From JBHIET01 sp046760785 (GTDB taxonomy: Bacteria; Chloroflexota; Anaerolineae; B4-G1), in the NCBI GenBank assembly GCA_046760785.1, contig JBHIET010000045.1, positions 1 through 27,119 on the forward strand: a stretch of 27,119 nucleotides of DNA, written 5' to 3'. Below the pieces are notes generated by a model. The model saw only the letters and a list, made by a program, of their open reading frames with translations, made no database searches and was not told the origin of the DNA. Of this stretch, positions 14,748 to 23,171 are shown piece after piece. Each line of letters begins with the position of its first letter. Positions within the stretch are counted from its first letter, which is position 1. The translations under genes were made by a program, and so were the position numbers.

Positions 14748-16991
14748 TCAAGGGGATTCGGCGAGCAGGGGGACGAGGGCATCAGGCACCGGCCCGTCGG
14801 GGCCCAGAACCGGGAGACGTTCCAGCGTATCGGAGCGGTACATACCCACCACCAGGTGCACGTGTTGCCCGGCGAGGAGCACCGGCACCTCCAAGACGTG
14901 CTCGTCGGGGACCAGGTCGCCAGGCTGCCAGGCCAGAGTGGGATAGCGACCGTAGCGGGGCAACCCGTCGTGCTGGGCCAGCAGATGTCCTGCGTCGTCC
15001 AACAGGTGGATGAAGGCAGTGTAATTCCCCTGCGGGTAGCCATCGGCCCGCCAGTATAGCGTGACGGTGAGAGGTGTACCACTCCGCATCAGCCCTGAGA
15101 GATCATATCCGGTCAAGGCGATCTCCTGGCCCAGCCGGTAATCCAGCGGGTGCTGAGGAGACACGGCCAGTGACTGCTCTGGGGTAACCCGCACCTGAGT
15201 CAACACAGGGAACCCCATCGTCACCCCGGCCGGGTCACGGGTGATCAGCCGCTCGCCGGTGGGCGCATCATACAGCCCGATCAGCAGGTCGTACAGTTCT
15301 GGGATGGGCGCCCACTCCTCAACGCGCAGGCGGTAGACGTCGCAGAACGCCTCGCCAACCGGCCACAGCGATGTGGGAAAGCGCCCCAGACCGGGGTAGG
15401 TGTACCGTTCGGCCACGCGCGCGTCCTCCCGCCCCACCAGGTGGATGAAGATGGTGTAATCTCGGGCCATAGGTGCGACCGCCTCCCAACAGGCACGGAC
15501 AGCCAGTTCGCCGCCAGGTGGCACAGAGGGGCGATCAAGCGTGATCCCCAGGAGGTGAGCAGCATCGCCGAAGGTCAGGTCCGCGCCCTTGACCATTGCG
15601 GAGGCCTCGGCAGGGGAGACCAGGCGAGGAGGCGCAAAAGCAGGCCGGATGACCAACCAGGGGGTGAGGAGGGTGAGGGTAACTAGGCCAGTCAGAAAGA
15701 TGAACGTAAAGCGTGAAACGTCAAACGTAAAACGTAATGCATATTGCGTATTGCGTGGCGAGTATTGCGTGAAACGTAGCTGAGGAAGCGAGGTCCATCC
15801 GCCGACGAGGAGGAGGGCAAAGGCGCCGATGGCGGGAAAGAGCAGCCGGCCGTGAGGGGCCTGCACTTGCCGCATCCATTGGAGGAGGGCGACGAAAATC
15901 AGCAGCCACCAGGCCAGGGCCAGCAGGAGGATCCGTCTGCGGCCAGGGAGCCGGCGGCTCATCAGCGCGTGGCCCCATCCAACCAGGCTGAGGAGCAGGA
16001 GCACGCCCAGCGACCAGTAAACCCATGTCGGCAGTTCTATGTGTCCCCAGCCGAAAGCGGCCCAGAAGGAACGGTAGACCTTGGGCAGTTCATTCAGGAG
16101 AGTGATAATGGAAGCAGGCACCGGCCGTCCCCAGGGGGTATCCGCATGCACGTGGAAGCCGAAGGGGTCGCCGTAGAGGAGCGCGTTGCGGAGGTACCAC
16201 CAACCGCAGATAACTGATGCGGAACAGAGAATAGAGACCAGGGAACGGAGAACGGAGGTTAGAGAACAGAGATTGGGGATTGCCAGGGCTATCGCGGCAA
16301 GGGGGAGGAGGAGCAGAGTACTGGTTTTGGTCAGTCCGGCCAGTCCGATCAGCAGGCCGATAGTGAGGCTGCGGCGAAGCGTCATTCCTCGGTTGGCGAC
16401 GCCGGCCATCGCCCACAACGCTCCGGTCGAGAGAGCCGCGGCCGCGCTATCGTTGCTCACCACGCCGCTGATGAAGAGGAACTGCGGGTGAAAAGCCACC
16501 GCCGCCGCCACGCTCAGAGCCAACACTGGCCTTCCAGGAAACGCCTCCCGCCCCAATCCCCAGGCAGCCACGACGGTCAGCAGACCAAAAGCCAGGGAGA
16601 CGAAACGAGCCAGCCGGATGGCCAGAACGGCACCTCGCCAGGGGAACCGCTCGCGCTCCGTGTGGATAAGCATGTTCTTGTTGTCGTTCACCGTTCCCCC
16701 GGCCTGGTATCCGAAGCCGGGGTTGTGCCACGTCAACTCCGCCAGGTCGTCGTCGGATACGACTCCGCTCGCCAGTGCGGCCACGGCGTAATACAGCGGC
16801 GGCTGAGCCACCTCTTGGTAGGCCCCACTCGCGTCATCGGTCAAAGTGGGCAGGGCGCGCTGCTCAGCCAGGTAGCGCACGTAGGCGTAGTGCCACACCT
16901 CGTCGGGGGCCTCGAATACAGGGGTGACCAGGCTATAAGTGAGACCGGTCAGCCCAAATAACAGCAGGAGCCACCCAGGGAACCTTTTCAT
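14748..16991 (-). CDS. GT39-like membrane glycosyltransferase with two C-terminal beta modules
   Basis: This 747-residue protein has an N-terminal helix followed by the acidic first extracytoplasmic loop PVFEAPDEVWHYAYVRYLAEQ (Asp30-Glu31) and AQPPLYYAV, as in GT-C enzymes of the PMT/ArnT type that transfer sugars from polyprenyl phosphate. About eleven helices reach residue 450. The tail has two copies of a module, each with the pattern DYTIFIHLV or NYTAFIHLL, then GRFPTSLWPVGE or GRYPTLAWQPGD, then LxIGLYD. The start ATG overlaps the stop of the secreted-protein gene by four bases (ATGA), so translation is probably coupled. Two separate 7-bp arrays lie in predicted cytoplasmic loops (residues about 240-258 and 405-431). 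Sugar specificity is unknown. Confidence 0.85.
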   Translation of the reverse strand: MKRFPGWLLLLFGLTGLTYSLVTPVFEAPDEVWHYAYVRYLAEQRALPTLTDDASGAYQEVAQPPLYYAVAALASGVVSDDDLAELTWHNPGFGYQAGGTVNDNKNMLIHTERERFPWRGAVLAIRLARFVSLAFGLLTVVAAWGLGREAFPGRPVLALSVAAAVAFHPQFLFISGVVSNDSAAAALSTGALWAMAGVANRGMTLRRSLTIGLLIGLAGLTKTSTLLLLPLAAIALAIPNLCSLTSVLRSLVSILCSASVICGWWYLRNALLYGDPFGFHVHADTPWGRPVPASIITLLNELPKVYRSFWAAFGWGHIELPTWVYWSLGVLLLLSLVGWGHALMSRRLPGRRRILLLALAWWLLIFVALLQWMRQVQAPHGRLLFPAIGAFALLLVGGWTSLPQLRFTQYSPRNTQYALRFTFDVSRFTFIFLTGLVTLTLLTPWLVIRPAFAPPRLVSPAEASAMVKGADLTFGDAAHLLGITLDRPSVPPGGELAVRACWEAVAPMARDYTIFIHLVGREDARVAERYTYPGLGRFPTSLWPVGEAFCDVYRLRVEEWAPIPELYDLLIGLYDAPTGERLITRDPAGVTMGFPVLTQVRVTPEQSLAVSPQHPLDYRLGQEIALTGYDLSGLMRSGTPLTVTLYWRADGYPQGNYTAFIHLLDDAGHLLAQHDGLPRYGRYPTLAWQPGDLVPDEHVLEVPVLLAGQHVHLVVGMYRSDTLERLPVLGPDGPVPDALVPLLAESP
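15701..15777. repeat. Heptamer array (11 units) in GT39-like gene
   Basis: Exactly eleven 7-bp units: TGAACGT, AAAGCGT, GAAACGT, CAAACGT, AAAACGT, AATGCAT, ATTGCGT (twice), GGCGAGT, ATTGCGT, GAAACGT. The consensus is NNNRCGT. The minus strand reads RFTQYSPRNTQYALRFT and onward, placed in the loop before the last membrane helix of the transferase. Confidence 0.92.
16219..16274. repeat. Heptamer array (AGAGAAC-like units) in GT39-like gene
   Basis: Eight 7-bp units: GCGGAAC, AGAGAAT, AGAGACC, AGGGAAC, GGAGAAC, GGAGGTT, AGAGAAC, AGAGATT. They encode LCSLTSVLRSLVSILCSAS on the minus strand, just before the conserved WWYLRNALLYGDP segment. Confidence 0.88.
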
Positions 16992-18103
16992 TCCGAACGC
17001 AGGACCAGCGGAATATAGTTATCGTACACTGTACCGACGTGAATCACGATCTGAAATAGACCTGAGGCCGATGTTCGACATTCACTTCCGGCCAGGTGGC
17101 GCGAAAGTGCGACGAACTCCACCATCTGCTCGCTTTGGAAAGGTCCCAGTACAGCCTCGTGGTGTGTGACAGGTGTCTGGTGGGCAAACGTGGTGTATGG
17201 CAGGAAATTCCCTCCCATGTCGCCGTTCAGTATTAGAGGGAGATAAACCATCACCGACCCGGTGTACGAAGCGGTGGAGGTGACCCGGGTCGTGTACCAC
17301 ACTTGCGTCGAGGCAGGTTCGGGTGTATCCCACTCTAGCAGCAGGAAGTTAAGTGAGGTGGAGGTGATCACGTTGGTGATGAACCCGTCGCTCTCCAGCG
17401 ATTCCGGTGCCGGCAGCCGCCCGTCAGGTGGCAGCGCCTCCGCCAGGGTTCCCGCGTCCCAGAACGTATCATAGGGAGCGTAGTCGGGATCGGGCGAGAC
17501 GTAGGTGATAGCCGTGACGTGGTCGCTGCGGGATTCAGCCGTCACGCTGTGCAAGCCCCAGTCGTAAAAGAAGGTCTGCTCCGGCGACCAGGTGATATCG
17601 GCAGGCAAGGACGAGACGGCGGGATCGTCAATGGTGTTGTACTGACGCCCCAGTGGATCTATCCCTATCCGAGCGTGGTGATCCGCACCAGGGGCAGAAT
17701 GATTTCGCCCATACATACTGAACCGGTAGAACGTGCAAGGCTGCACGGCGACTCGCTGGTAGATACCGGCAGTGTAGTGCCAGACCCAGAAGTAGATTTG
17801 TGCATGGTCGCCATCGTACCGATAAGGACGCCAATCACGTACATCGTCGTACTCTGGAATGACGCTGCCCATCCACCACCGCATCCAGCCCCCTGCGACC
17901 CAATGGTTAGGTGGCTCCCAGTAAAACGGATAATCTTCCATGTCGCCATTCACCAGCAGGTTGTCCACCTGCGTCTGCTGAGCCTGGAGCGGCCCCTCCT
18001 CCCACGGGGCTGCACCTGCTCCCTGGGCAACTCTCCGTTCCCCCACCGCCAATGCAACAAGTAAGACCATAGCGAAAACATGCCGGGCACGTCGCCTCAT
18101 CAC
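16988..18103 (-). CDS. Secreted protein with C-terminal YIPLVLR motif
   Basis: This 371-residue protein starts with a signal peptide (RRRARHVFAMVLLVALAVGE, cleavage probably near residue 30). The mature part begins NLLVNGDMEDYPFYW, the usual entry of a carbohydrate-binding-module-like (CBM4/9 type) beta-sandwich, and is rich in Trp and Tyr, fitting sugar binding. Further on VMVYLPLILNG and the terminal NYIPLVLRSE resemble a motif found near the C-terminus of many Chloroflexota exported proteins; its meaning as a sorting tag is inference. The start is GTG at 18103 (or the next codon, ATG at 18100) after a perfect AGGAGG. The stop overlaps the next transferase gene by four bases, so it belongs to the same transcript. 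It may be a substrate or surface partner of the transferases. No enzyme motif was seen. Confidence 0.78.
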   Translation of the reverse strand: MMRRRARHVFAMVLLVALAVGERRVAQGAGAAPWEEGPLQAQQTQVDNLLVNGDMEDYPFYWEPPNHWVAGGWMRWWMGSVIPEYDDVRDWRPYRYDGDHAQIYFWVWHYTAGIYQRVAVQPCTFYRFSMYGRNHSAPGADHHARIGIDPLGRQYNTIDDPAVSSLPADITWSPEQTFFYDWGLHSVTAESRSDHVTAITYVSPDPDYAPYDTFWDAGTLAEALPPDGRLPAPESLESDGFITNVITSTSLNFLLLEWDTPEPASTQVWYTTRVTSTASYTGSVMVYLPLILNGDMGGNFLPYTTFAHQTPVTHHEAVLGPFQSEQMVEFVALSRHLAGSECRTSASGLFQIVIHVGTVYDNYIPLVLRSE

Positions 18104-18110
18104 CTAGTTT

Positions 18111-18116
18111 CCTCCT
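18111..18116 (-). promoter_or_regulatory. AGGAGG ribosome-binding site of the secreted protein
   Basis: A perfect AGGAGG on the minus strand sits seven bases before GTG (18103) and ten before ATG (18100). It is the strongest site in the minus-strand cluster, suggesting high translation. Confidence 0.75.
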
Positions 18117-18155
18117 GTAACGTAAGGTGGCTATCATGGGGCAACCCCTCACTAC

Positions 18156-20420
18156 CTACGGGTGATCCGGCCACACCGACACCGCAGCATCGGGGACAGG
18201 CACCTCCTCAATATATGCGGGCAGGCGCGAACCATCCTCCAGATCGTACAATCCTACGGTGATACGCCGTCCCGCCTCCACATCACCAGCCGCCAGCGTC
18301 AGACGATGGACGTCCAGAATCACGTCACCTGGACGCCACATTGAGGTAGGGAAAGCGCCCTGCATCGGCGGCCCGTCGCCGGTGCTGACCAGAGCGCCGG
18401 TTGCATCCTGCAGGTGGACGAAGACGGTGTAGTCGGCAGGCAAAGGCTGTAAGGACTTCCAGCACAGCACCACGCGGGTCTCTTCCTGGTCGGGAATCAC
18501 CGCAGCATGGGTCAGCGCGACCACCTCGCCAAAGCGCACCTCCGAGGCCAGAAGCCCATCATCTGGGCAAGAGGGCGGGCGACCAGGCACCCGCAGCCGG
18601 GCCAACACCAGCCGGTTCCCAGCGGCGGCCTCGTTCAGCCGGACGGGTAGCCTCTCCCCCGTTTCCATCCGGTAGAGGATCAGGTGCAGGTCCCAGGCTT
18701 GAGTGGGGAATTCGGCCTCCGGCAGGCGGAAACGGTAGCGGTCTGCGATCACCTCGCCGGGCTGCCAGGCCGACGTCGGGTAGTTCCCGTGCCCCGGCCA
18801 GGAGTTGTAGTTCCAGCGCAGGGTCGTATCCCCGGGCACGGGAGAGACGAGTTGGAGGGCCAGGACGTAGTCCTCGTCCATTGAGGCGAGGGTTTGCCAG
18901 TACAGGGTCACGTCGAGCGTTGGCCCCTTGCTGTCTATGGCTGCGTCGTAGCCCAGCAACTGGATGGCATCACCCAGCGTGGCATCGAGGGGATTGGCCG
19001 GGTGAACGGCACTGGCATCAGCATAACGGGCTGGCGGGGCGAAGAAGCCGGGCAGGATGCGCGTCACCGTCCAACAGGCCATCAGCGCAAACAGTGCGAC
19101 GACGATCCAACCCCCAAACCCGGGGCGATGCCGTGCCAACTCCTCTATCCCCAAGGCCATCAGCAGCGCCACGGCAGGCAGAGCGGGGAAAAGCAGACGT
19201 CCTCCGGGTGCCGGCGTCATCACGTCCCAGCGCGCCCAGCCCGCTACCACGAGCAGAAACCAGCCTGCCAGGATAGCAGCCGCCACTCGCTCCCCCGATG
19301 TCAGTCGCTGCCAACCCCACGCCAGGCCGCCAAGGGCCAGCAGGGTGAGCACAGCGTAGAAAGCGTAGAAGGCCGGGGGGTAGAAGGAGCAGGGGATCTG
19401 CCCCCAGAAGGAGCGAAACATCCACCCTGCCTCCAGGAAGGGCTGGATAGACGCTCCCTCGCGCGTGCCAACCAGCTCCAGCATCGGCTGGAGGGCGGTG
19501 GGGTCGCCATAGAGCTGCCAGTTGCGCCAGAACCACCAGGCGGAGATGGCAAGAGCCGGAGCAATGAGCAATGGACAATGGGCGATGGCGTGTGGCGTGT
19601 TACGTGTTGCGTGTTGCCCTTCGACAAGCTCAGGACGGCGCGTGTTGCGTGTTGAGGTTGGAGGGCGGTGGGCGCGTATGAGGATTACGATGGCGGAGAG
19701 GGGGAGCAGGAGCCAGCCACTCAGTTTGGTCAGCCCGGCCAGCCCCACCAGCAGGCCCAGGCCGGCGGTTCGCCACGCCGATAGTCCATCCCGCCAAATC
19801 CGCAGCAGCAGGTACAGGCCGGCCGTGACCAGAGGGATGACCAGGTTATCGTTGTTGACGCCGCTGGCAACTAAAAGGAACTGGGGATTGAAGGCCACTA
19901 TGGACATCGCCACCAAACTGATTGCTCGCCTCCGGGGGAAGGCCAGGCGAGCCAGCCCGTAGGTGCCGAGCACGGTGATCGTTTGAAGCAGCGTGGACCA
20001 GGTACGCAAAACGTGGAGGGTCAGCAATGTTCCATGCCAGGGGAAGGACTCCCGGTTGGGGTCACGGTAGAAAATTGCTCGGTTATCATACAGGCCGGCT
20101 TCTTCAGGCCCACATACCACCCGGGGGTTGAAGTGCCAGAAAGAAGCCGCATCGCCGGCTTGCAGCCCCAGCAGCCGCACCAGCCCGGCAGAAAGTAGGT
20201 GATATAGCGGAGGCTGGGATGCCTCCTGGCGGTAGTGGTAGATCTCCTCTGCCGGCGACCCATGCACCGGAAGCCGCCCGTGATCCGCGATGTACCGCAC
20301 CACCCCAAAGTGCTCGACCTCGTCCAGGTTCTCGAAAGGCGGCACCACCAGACCGTAGGCCGAGGCCAGTGCAATGAAGCAGGCGAGGATTACGAATTGC
20401 GAATTGCGAATTGCGAACAC
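18156..20420 (-). CDS. GT39-like membrane glycosyltransferase, paralogue with two beta modules
   Basis: This 754-residue protein is a paralogue of the 14748-16991 product. It shares the loop VPPFENLDEVEHFGVVRYIADHG (Asp33-Glu34), ASQPPLYHLL, the WWFWRNWQLYGDP segment, LLFPALPAVALL, and two C-terminal modules (LGYD...GNYPTSAWQPGE and DYTVFVHLQ...AFPTSMWRPGD). About eleven helices lie in residues 8-470. The start is a GTG directly after the TGA of the preceding gene, with GGAG upstream, and the first codons are themselves a 7-bp array (residues 2-11). A second array mixed with a PELVEG repeat occupies residues about 256-287 in the predicted cytoplasmic loop before WWFWRN. It probably acts on lipid-linked sugars at the outer face of the membrane; specificity is unknown. 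Confidence 0.85.
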   Translation of the reverse strand: MFAIRNSQFVILACFIALASAYGLVVPPFENLDEVEHFGVVRYIADHGRLPVHGSPAEEIYHYRQEASQPPLYHLLSAGLVRLLGLQAGDAASFWHFNPRVVCGPEEAGLYDNRAIFYRDPNRESFPWHGTLLTLHVLRTWSTLLQTITVLGTYGLARLAFPRRRAISLVAMSIVAFNPQFLLVASGVNNDNLVIPLVTAGLYLLLRIWRDGLSAWRTAGLGLLVGLAGLTKLSGWLLLPLSAIVILIRAHRPPTSTRNTRRPELVEGQHATRNTPHAIAHCPLLIAPALAISAWWFWRNWQLYGDPTALQPMLELVGTREGASIQPFLEAGWMFRSFWGQIPCSFYPPAFYAFYAVLTLLALGGLAWGWQRLTSGERVAAAILAGWFLLVVAGWARWDVMTPAPGGRLLFPALPAVALLMALGIEELARHRPGFGGWIVVALFALMACWTVTRILPGFFAPPARYADASAVHPANPLDATLGDAIQLLGYDAAIDSKGPTLDVTLYWQTLASMDEDYVLALQLVSPVPGDTTLRWNYNSWPGHGNYPTSAWQPGEVIADRYRFRLPEAEFPTQAWDLHLILYRMETGERLPVRLNEAAAGNRLVLARLRVPGRPPSCPDDGLLASEVRFGEVVALTHAAVIPDQEETRVVLCWKSLQPLPADYTVFVHLQDATGALVSTGDGPPMQGAFPTSMWRPGDVILDVHRLTLAAGDVEAGRRITVGLYDLEDGSRLPAYIEEVPVPDAAVSVWPDHP
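19561..19654. repeat. Compound heptamer array with nested PELVEG repeat
   Basis: Eight 7-bp units at 19561-19616 (GCAATGA, GCAATGG, ACAATGG, GCGATGG, CGTGTGG, CGTGTTA, CGTGTTG twice) are interrupted by 24 bases (19617-19640) containing CCTTCGACAAGCTCAGGAC, then resume with two more CGTGTTG units. The insert is a multiple of three and encodes RPELVEGQ, so the frame is kept. Confidence 0.9.
20389..20416. repeat. Heptamer array (ATTGCGA units) at a start codon
   Basis: Four 7-bp units, ATTACGA then ATTGCGA three times, lie immediately inside the GTG start (20418-20420) of the GT39-like gene and encode its first residues (FAIRNSQF). Confidence 0.85.
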
Positions 20421-22472
20421 TCACAGACTCCGCTTGAGTGTTGAGATAAACCAAACGGCACTGGCTGCAAAACCAGTGTCCAGCACCGAGGCGAGTATTA
20501 TAATCAACGTTCGCGCTTGTTGCAAGGGCACTCCGCTGGTCCATACGTACCAGGGCCACACGTCGAAGGGACGTGCATTCGCGGGATCGTAGAACCAGAA
20601 CAGCGCCTCCCAGCTCCAGGGATAGGCAGTGCTCACAGGAAGAGGGCGAGGTAAGTTGGCCTCTCTAGCCGCCAACTGCACTCCATCACTCAAAACCTCC
20701 ACCCGCTCGACAAAAACGCTCAGCTCGCGTGCATCGCCAGACCCAAGAGGAACCCACGTCGTCGCCGTCATCACCAGTGTACCAGGGAATATCTGCACAT
20801 CGCTGGCGGGGATCGTCAGTGTCTCCAGCCAGCGTGTTTCGCGTTCATCATCCGCAACCAAGCGTCGCTTGCCGGCCACGGGCACTCCATCGTAGACGAG
20901 ATGCAGTCCCGACCAGCCGTTTGCCTCCGTGTCGGCCAGGCGTGGACGCGAATACGCGACTTGAACCGTCAGCGACTGCTCGGGCTGAGCATAGATGCGC
21001 AGCCGGGCACGCCCTCCCATCCAGCGACCAAAGGGGGCCAGGTCGGGGACTTCGACGTCGTAAAAACCATCCTCTATTGCGTAGAACTGTTCGCCGGAGG
21101 CGTGCAGCGCGTGGTCGTATTGCTGCCAGGCTTTCGTCTGGCGCGGCCAGAGCCGCCATTGGGCAGAGAGGGTCGAGTAAGCCGGGTGAAAGAGTTGCTT
21201 TTCGGCGGGCACGTCGCTGAACAGGTAGGTGGCGTAGTTGACAAAGACGGTGGACATCTGCACCCAGAAGCCGATGATGAAGAGCATGGTGGCACTGCCG
21301 ACGCGCAGCCAACGGGATAGGTCACGCCGCTCCAGAAATGCACCTATGGGCAAGGTCAGAAAGGGCGTGATGCACACGATGTAGCGCGGCCCCCAGTTGC
21401 CGCCGCCGTGCCAGACCGGGGTTCCTTGGTAATTCACCGTGCTGTAAAACAGTGGATAGGCTGCCACAACGGTCACGAATAACCACATCTCGTTCCGACG
21501 ACGGCGTGCCAACGCCGACAGGCTCCACAGCGTCAATACGGTCGGCGGCGAGAAAAAGAAGAAACCCTTACCGGAGCTGAAGAAGAATCCGTACAGGCTT
21601 TCTAAAGGCTTCACTGCTGCTAACCAGGCAGTTACCGAATTGCGTGCCTCGCTCGTTGTATAGCCGGTCTCCAGCAGGTTGCCAAAGCGGGTGTAGTTGA
21701 ACACCATCAACGCACAAATGATCAGCACCAATGGCAGTCCACCGGCCATTGCAGTCCGGCCGGCCCAACTCCAACGTGCACGCCAACCCGGTCGCCGCCA
21801 GAACGGTAGCAACAAGTACAGTGCCAGGGCCGGGGCAGCCACAACCATCACGTACTTGGTCGCCGTTCCCAGGCCCATTGCAACGCCCACCACAGACACC
21901 CATCTCAACCGCTCGGTGTGCACATACCGATACGCCGCCCAGGCCGCCAGCACCAGCCAGAAGGTGTGCAGCGTTTCGGCAAAGAAGGTGCGCGCATAAG
22001 GCCAGGACACGGTAGCCAGCCCCAAAGCCAGGGCTACAAACAGGGCCGTCCGCCGCCGGTAACCCAGGTCAACACCAAATAGGTATAGCAGCGCCACCGT
22101 CGCCGCGAGAACCGGGCCATTGAATAAGCACACAAATAAGCGGGTGAAGTACCCATAGAATGGCGGTGGAAAGGCCCGCGCCACCCAACTCCCCACTACA
22201 TAGAGCGGCACGGCCAGCAATGACTGCAGTGGCCCGGTGACGGCGTAGAGATGGCCATCACGCCCGCCGACCACGACCCGAGGCGCATCACCGGCCTGCG
22301 CCTGCTCCAACTGGGCAAACGTACCGCGCTCGACCAGTCCTTCGGTCACGACGTACATCGTTTCTTCATCAGCGATGGCTGTGTGTGCGCCGTCTGTCAA
22401 CCAATACAGACAGGTCAACAGGCACAACAATGCCAGAGCTATGCGGACATCGGATCTATTTATGCTCAACAT
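20421..22472 (-). CDS. GT-C-like polytopic membrane protein
   Basis: This 683-residue protein has about eleven hydrophobic helices in residues 8-470. The first external loop is DGAHTAIADEETMYVVTEGLVERG, with an acidic DEE cluster (35-37) where GT-C transferases place their catalytic carboxylates. Later signatures are GFFFSSGKGFFFFSPP and WHGGGNWGPRYIVCITPFLTLPIG, shared with phospholipid-carrier-dependent glycosyltransferase-like proteins. The C-terminal 200 residues are soluble and beta-rich, and a final helix lies near the C-terminus (TLIIILASVLDTGFAASAVWF). It does not carry the FPTSxWxPGD module of its neighbours and no 7-bp array. The stop codon abuts the GTG of the next transferase. A 30-bp gap separates it from the methyltransferase gene. 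The exact reaction is not known. Confidence 0.78.
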   Translation of the reverse strand: MLSINRSDVRIALALLCLLTCLYWLTDGAHTAIADEETMYVVTEGLVERGTFAQLEQAQAGDAPRVVVGGRDGHLYAVTGPLQSLLAVPLYVVGSWVARAFPPPFYGYFTRLFVCLFNGPVLAATVALLYLFGVDLGYRRRTALFVALALGLATVSWPYARTFFAETLHTFWLVLAAWAAYRYVHTERLRWVSVVGVAMGLGTATKYVMVVAAPALALYLLLPFWRRPGWRARWSWAGRTAMAGGLPLVLIICALMVFNYTRFGNLLETGYTTSEARNSVTAWLAAVKPLESLYGFFFSSGKGFFFFSPPTVLTLWSLSALARRRRNEMWLFVTVVAAYPLFYSTVNYQGTPVWHGGGNWGPRYIVCITPFLTLPIGAFLERRDLSRWLRVGSATMLFIIGFWVQMSTVFVNYATYLFSDVPAEKQLFHPAYSTLSAQWRLWPRQTKAWQQYDHALHASGEQFYAIEDGFYDVEVPDLAPFGRWMGGRARLRIYAQPEQSLTVQVAYSRPRLADTEANGWSGLHLVYDGVPVAGKRRLVADDERETRWLETLTIPASDVQIFPGTLVMTATTWVPLGSGDARELSVFVERVEVLSDGVQLAAREANLPRPLPVSTAYPWSWEALFWFYDPANARPFDVWPWYVWTSGVPLQQARTLIIILASVLDTGFAASAVWFISTLKRSL

Positions 22473-22502
22473 CAGTACATTGCGATGGTCTGCTCCCAGA
22501 GG

Positions 22503-23171
22503 TTACCTCGTCACAGATAGGATGGTCTTGCCAAAACAAGCTACGCCAAAGGCAGAGAAAGGCTCACCCAGGTTAACCGGCACGAAGGAACGCCGTTCCA
22601 GCCGAAACCCACTATCCAGGATGTGTTCCTCAACCTGACGATAGGTGAAGTAGTGATCCTCCGGTTTTTCGAAGCCGCAAATCAGCCGACCTAGTCGGTA
22701 AAGGAGGTTCTCGGTGGGGCCGGTGATCAGAAACTTTCCCGCTGCTAAACGATAAATCTCCTGGCATGCTTGCCGAAGCTGCAAAATGTGCTCCAGCACA
22801 TCGGCGGCGATGATGACGTCAAACATTCCATCGGCCAGACCAGAGTTGAGCAAGTCACCTTCAATCAACGTCACGTTACCCAGGCGATAGTGGGCTACTA
22901 TTCCCTGTGCCTCCCCCACAAAACGATCCAGGCAAATCACCTGACGGAACATCTGCGACAAGGTGGGCAACAGGACACCACTTCCTCCTCCCAGATCCAA
23001 CACGCTGTTGCGCCCATCATGAGGGCAGAGAGCAATCAAGCGCTGCAATCTGGACCAGAACAGTTCCCGAACAATCCACGATGAGTGCCGGTAGGGTAGA
23101 GAAGTAGTCAACTGCTCATCGGCGGCAGTTTCTTGCATAATCGCCGGCGGTATGCGGGTTAGGCGCATCAT
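22503..23171 (-). CDS. Class I SAM-dependent methyltransferase
   Basis: This 222-residue protein has the Rossmann-type SAM-binding motif NSVLDLGGGSGVLLP (Asp59, Gly61-Gly65), an acidic strand-2 end in VICLDRF, a motif-II-like LIEGDLL, and IIAADVLEHI followed by a YRLAAGKFLITGP post-motif. It resembles methyltransferases of the Methyltransf_11/UbiE type that often modify sugars or lipids in glycan clusters. The start ATG overlaps the stop of the GT2 gene (ATGA) and follows GGAGGG closely, so it is translationally coupled to GT2. Substrate not determined; a role in methylating a polyprenyl-linked glycan or its acceptor is inference from position. Confidence 0.88.
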   Translation of the reverse strand: MMRLTRIPPAIMQETAADEQLTTSLPYRHSSWIVRELFWSRLQRLIALCPHDGRNSVLDLGGGSGVLLPTLSQMFRQVICLDRFVGEAQGIVAHYRLGNVTLIEGDLLNSGLADGMFDVIIAADVLEHILQLRQACQEIYRLAAGKFLITGPTENLLYRLGRLICGFEKPEDHYFTYRQVEEHILDSGFRLERRSFVPVNLGEPFSAFGVACFGKTILSVTR

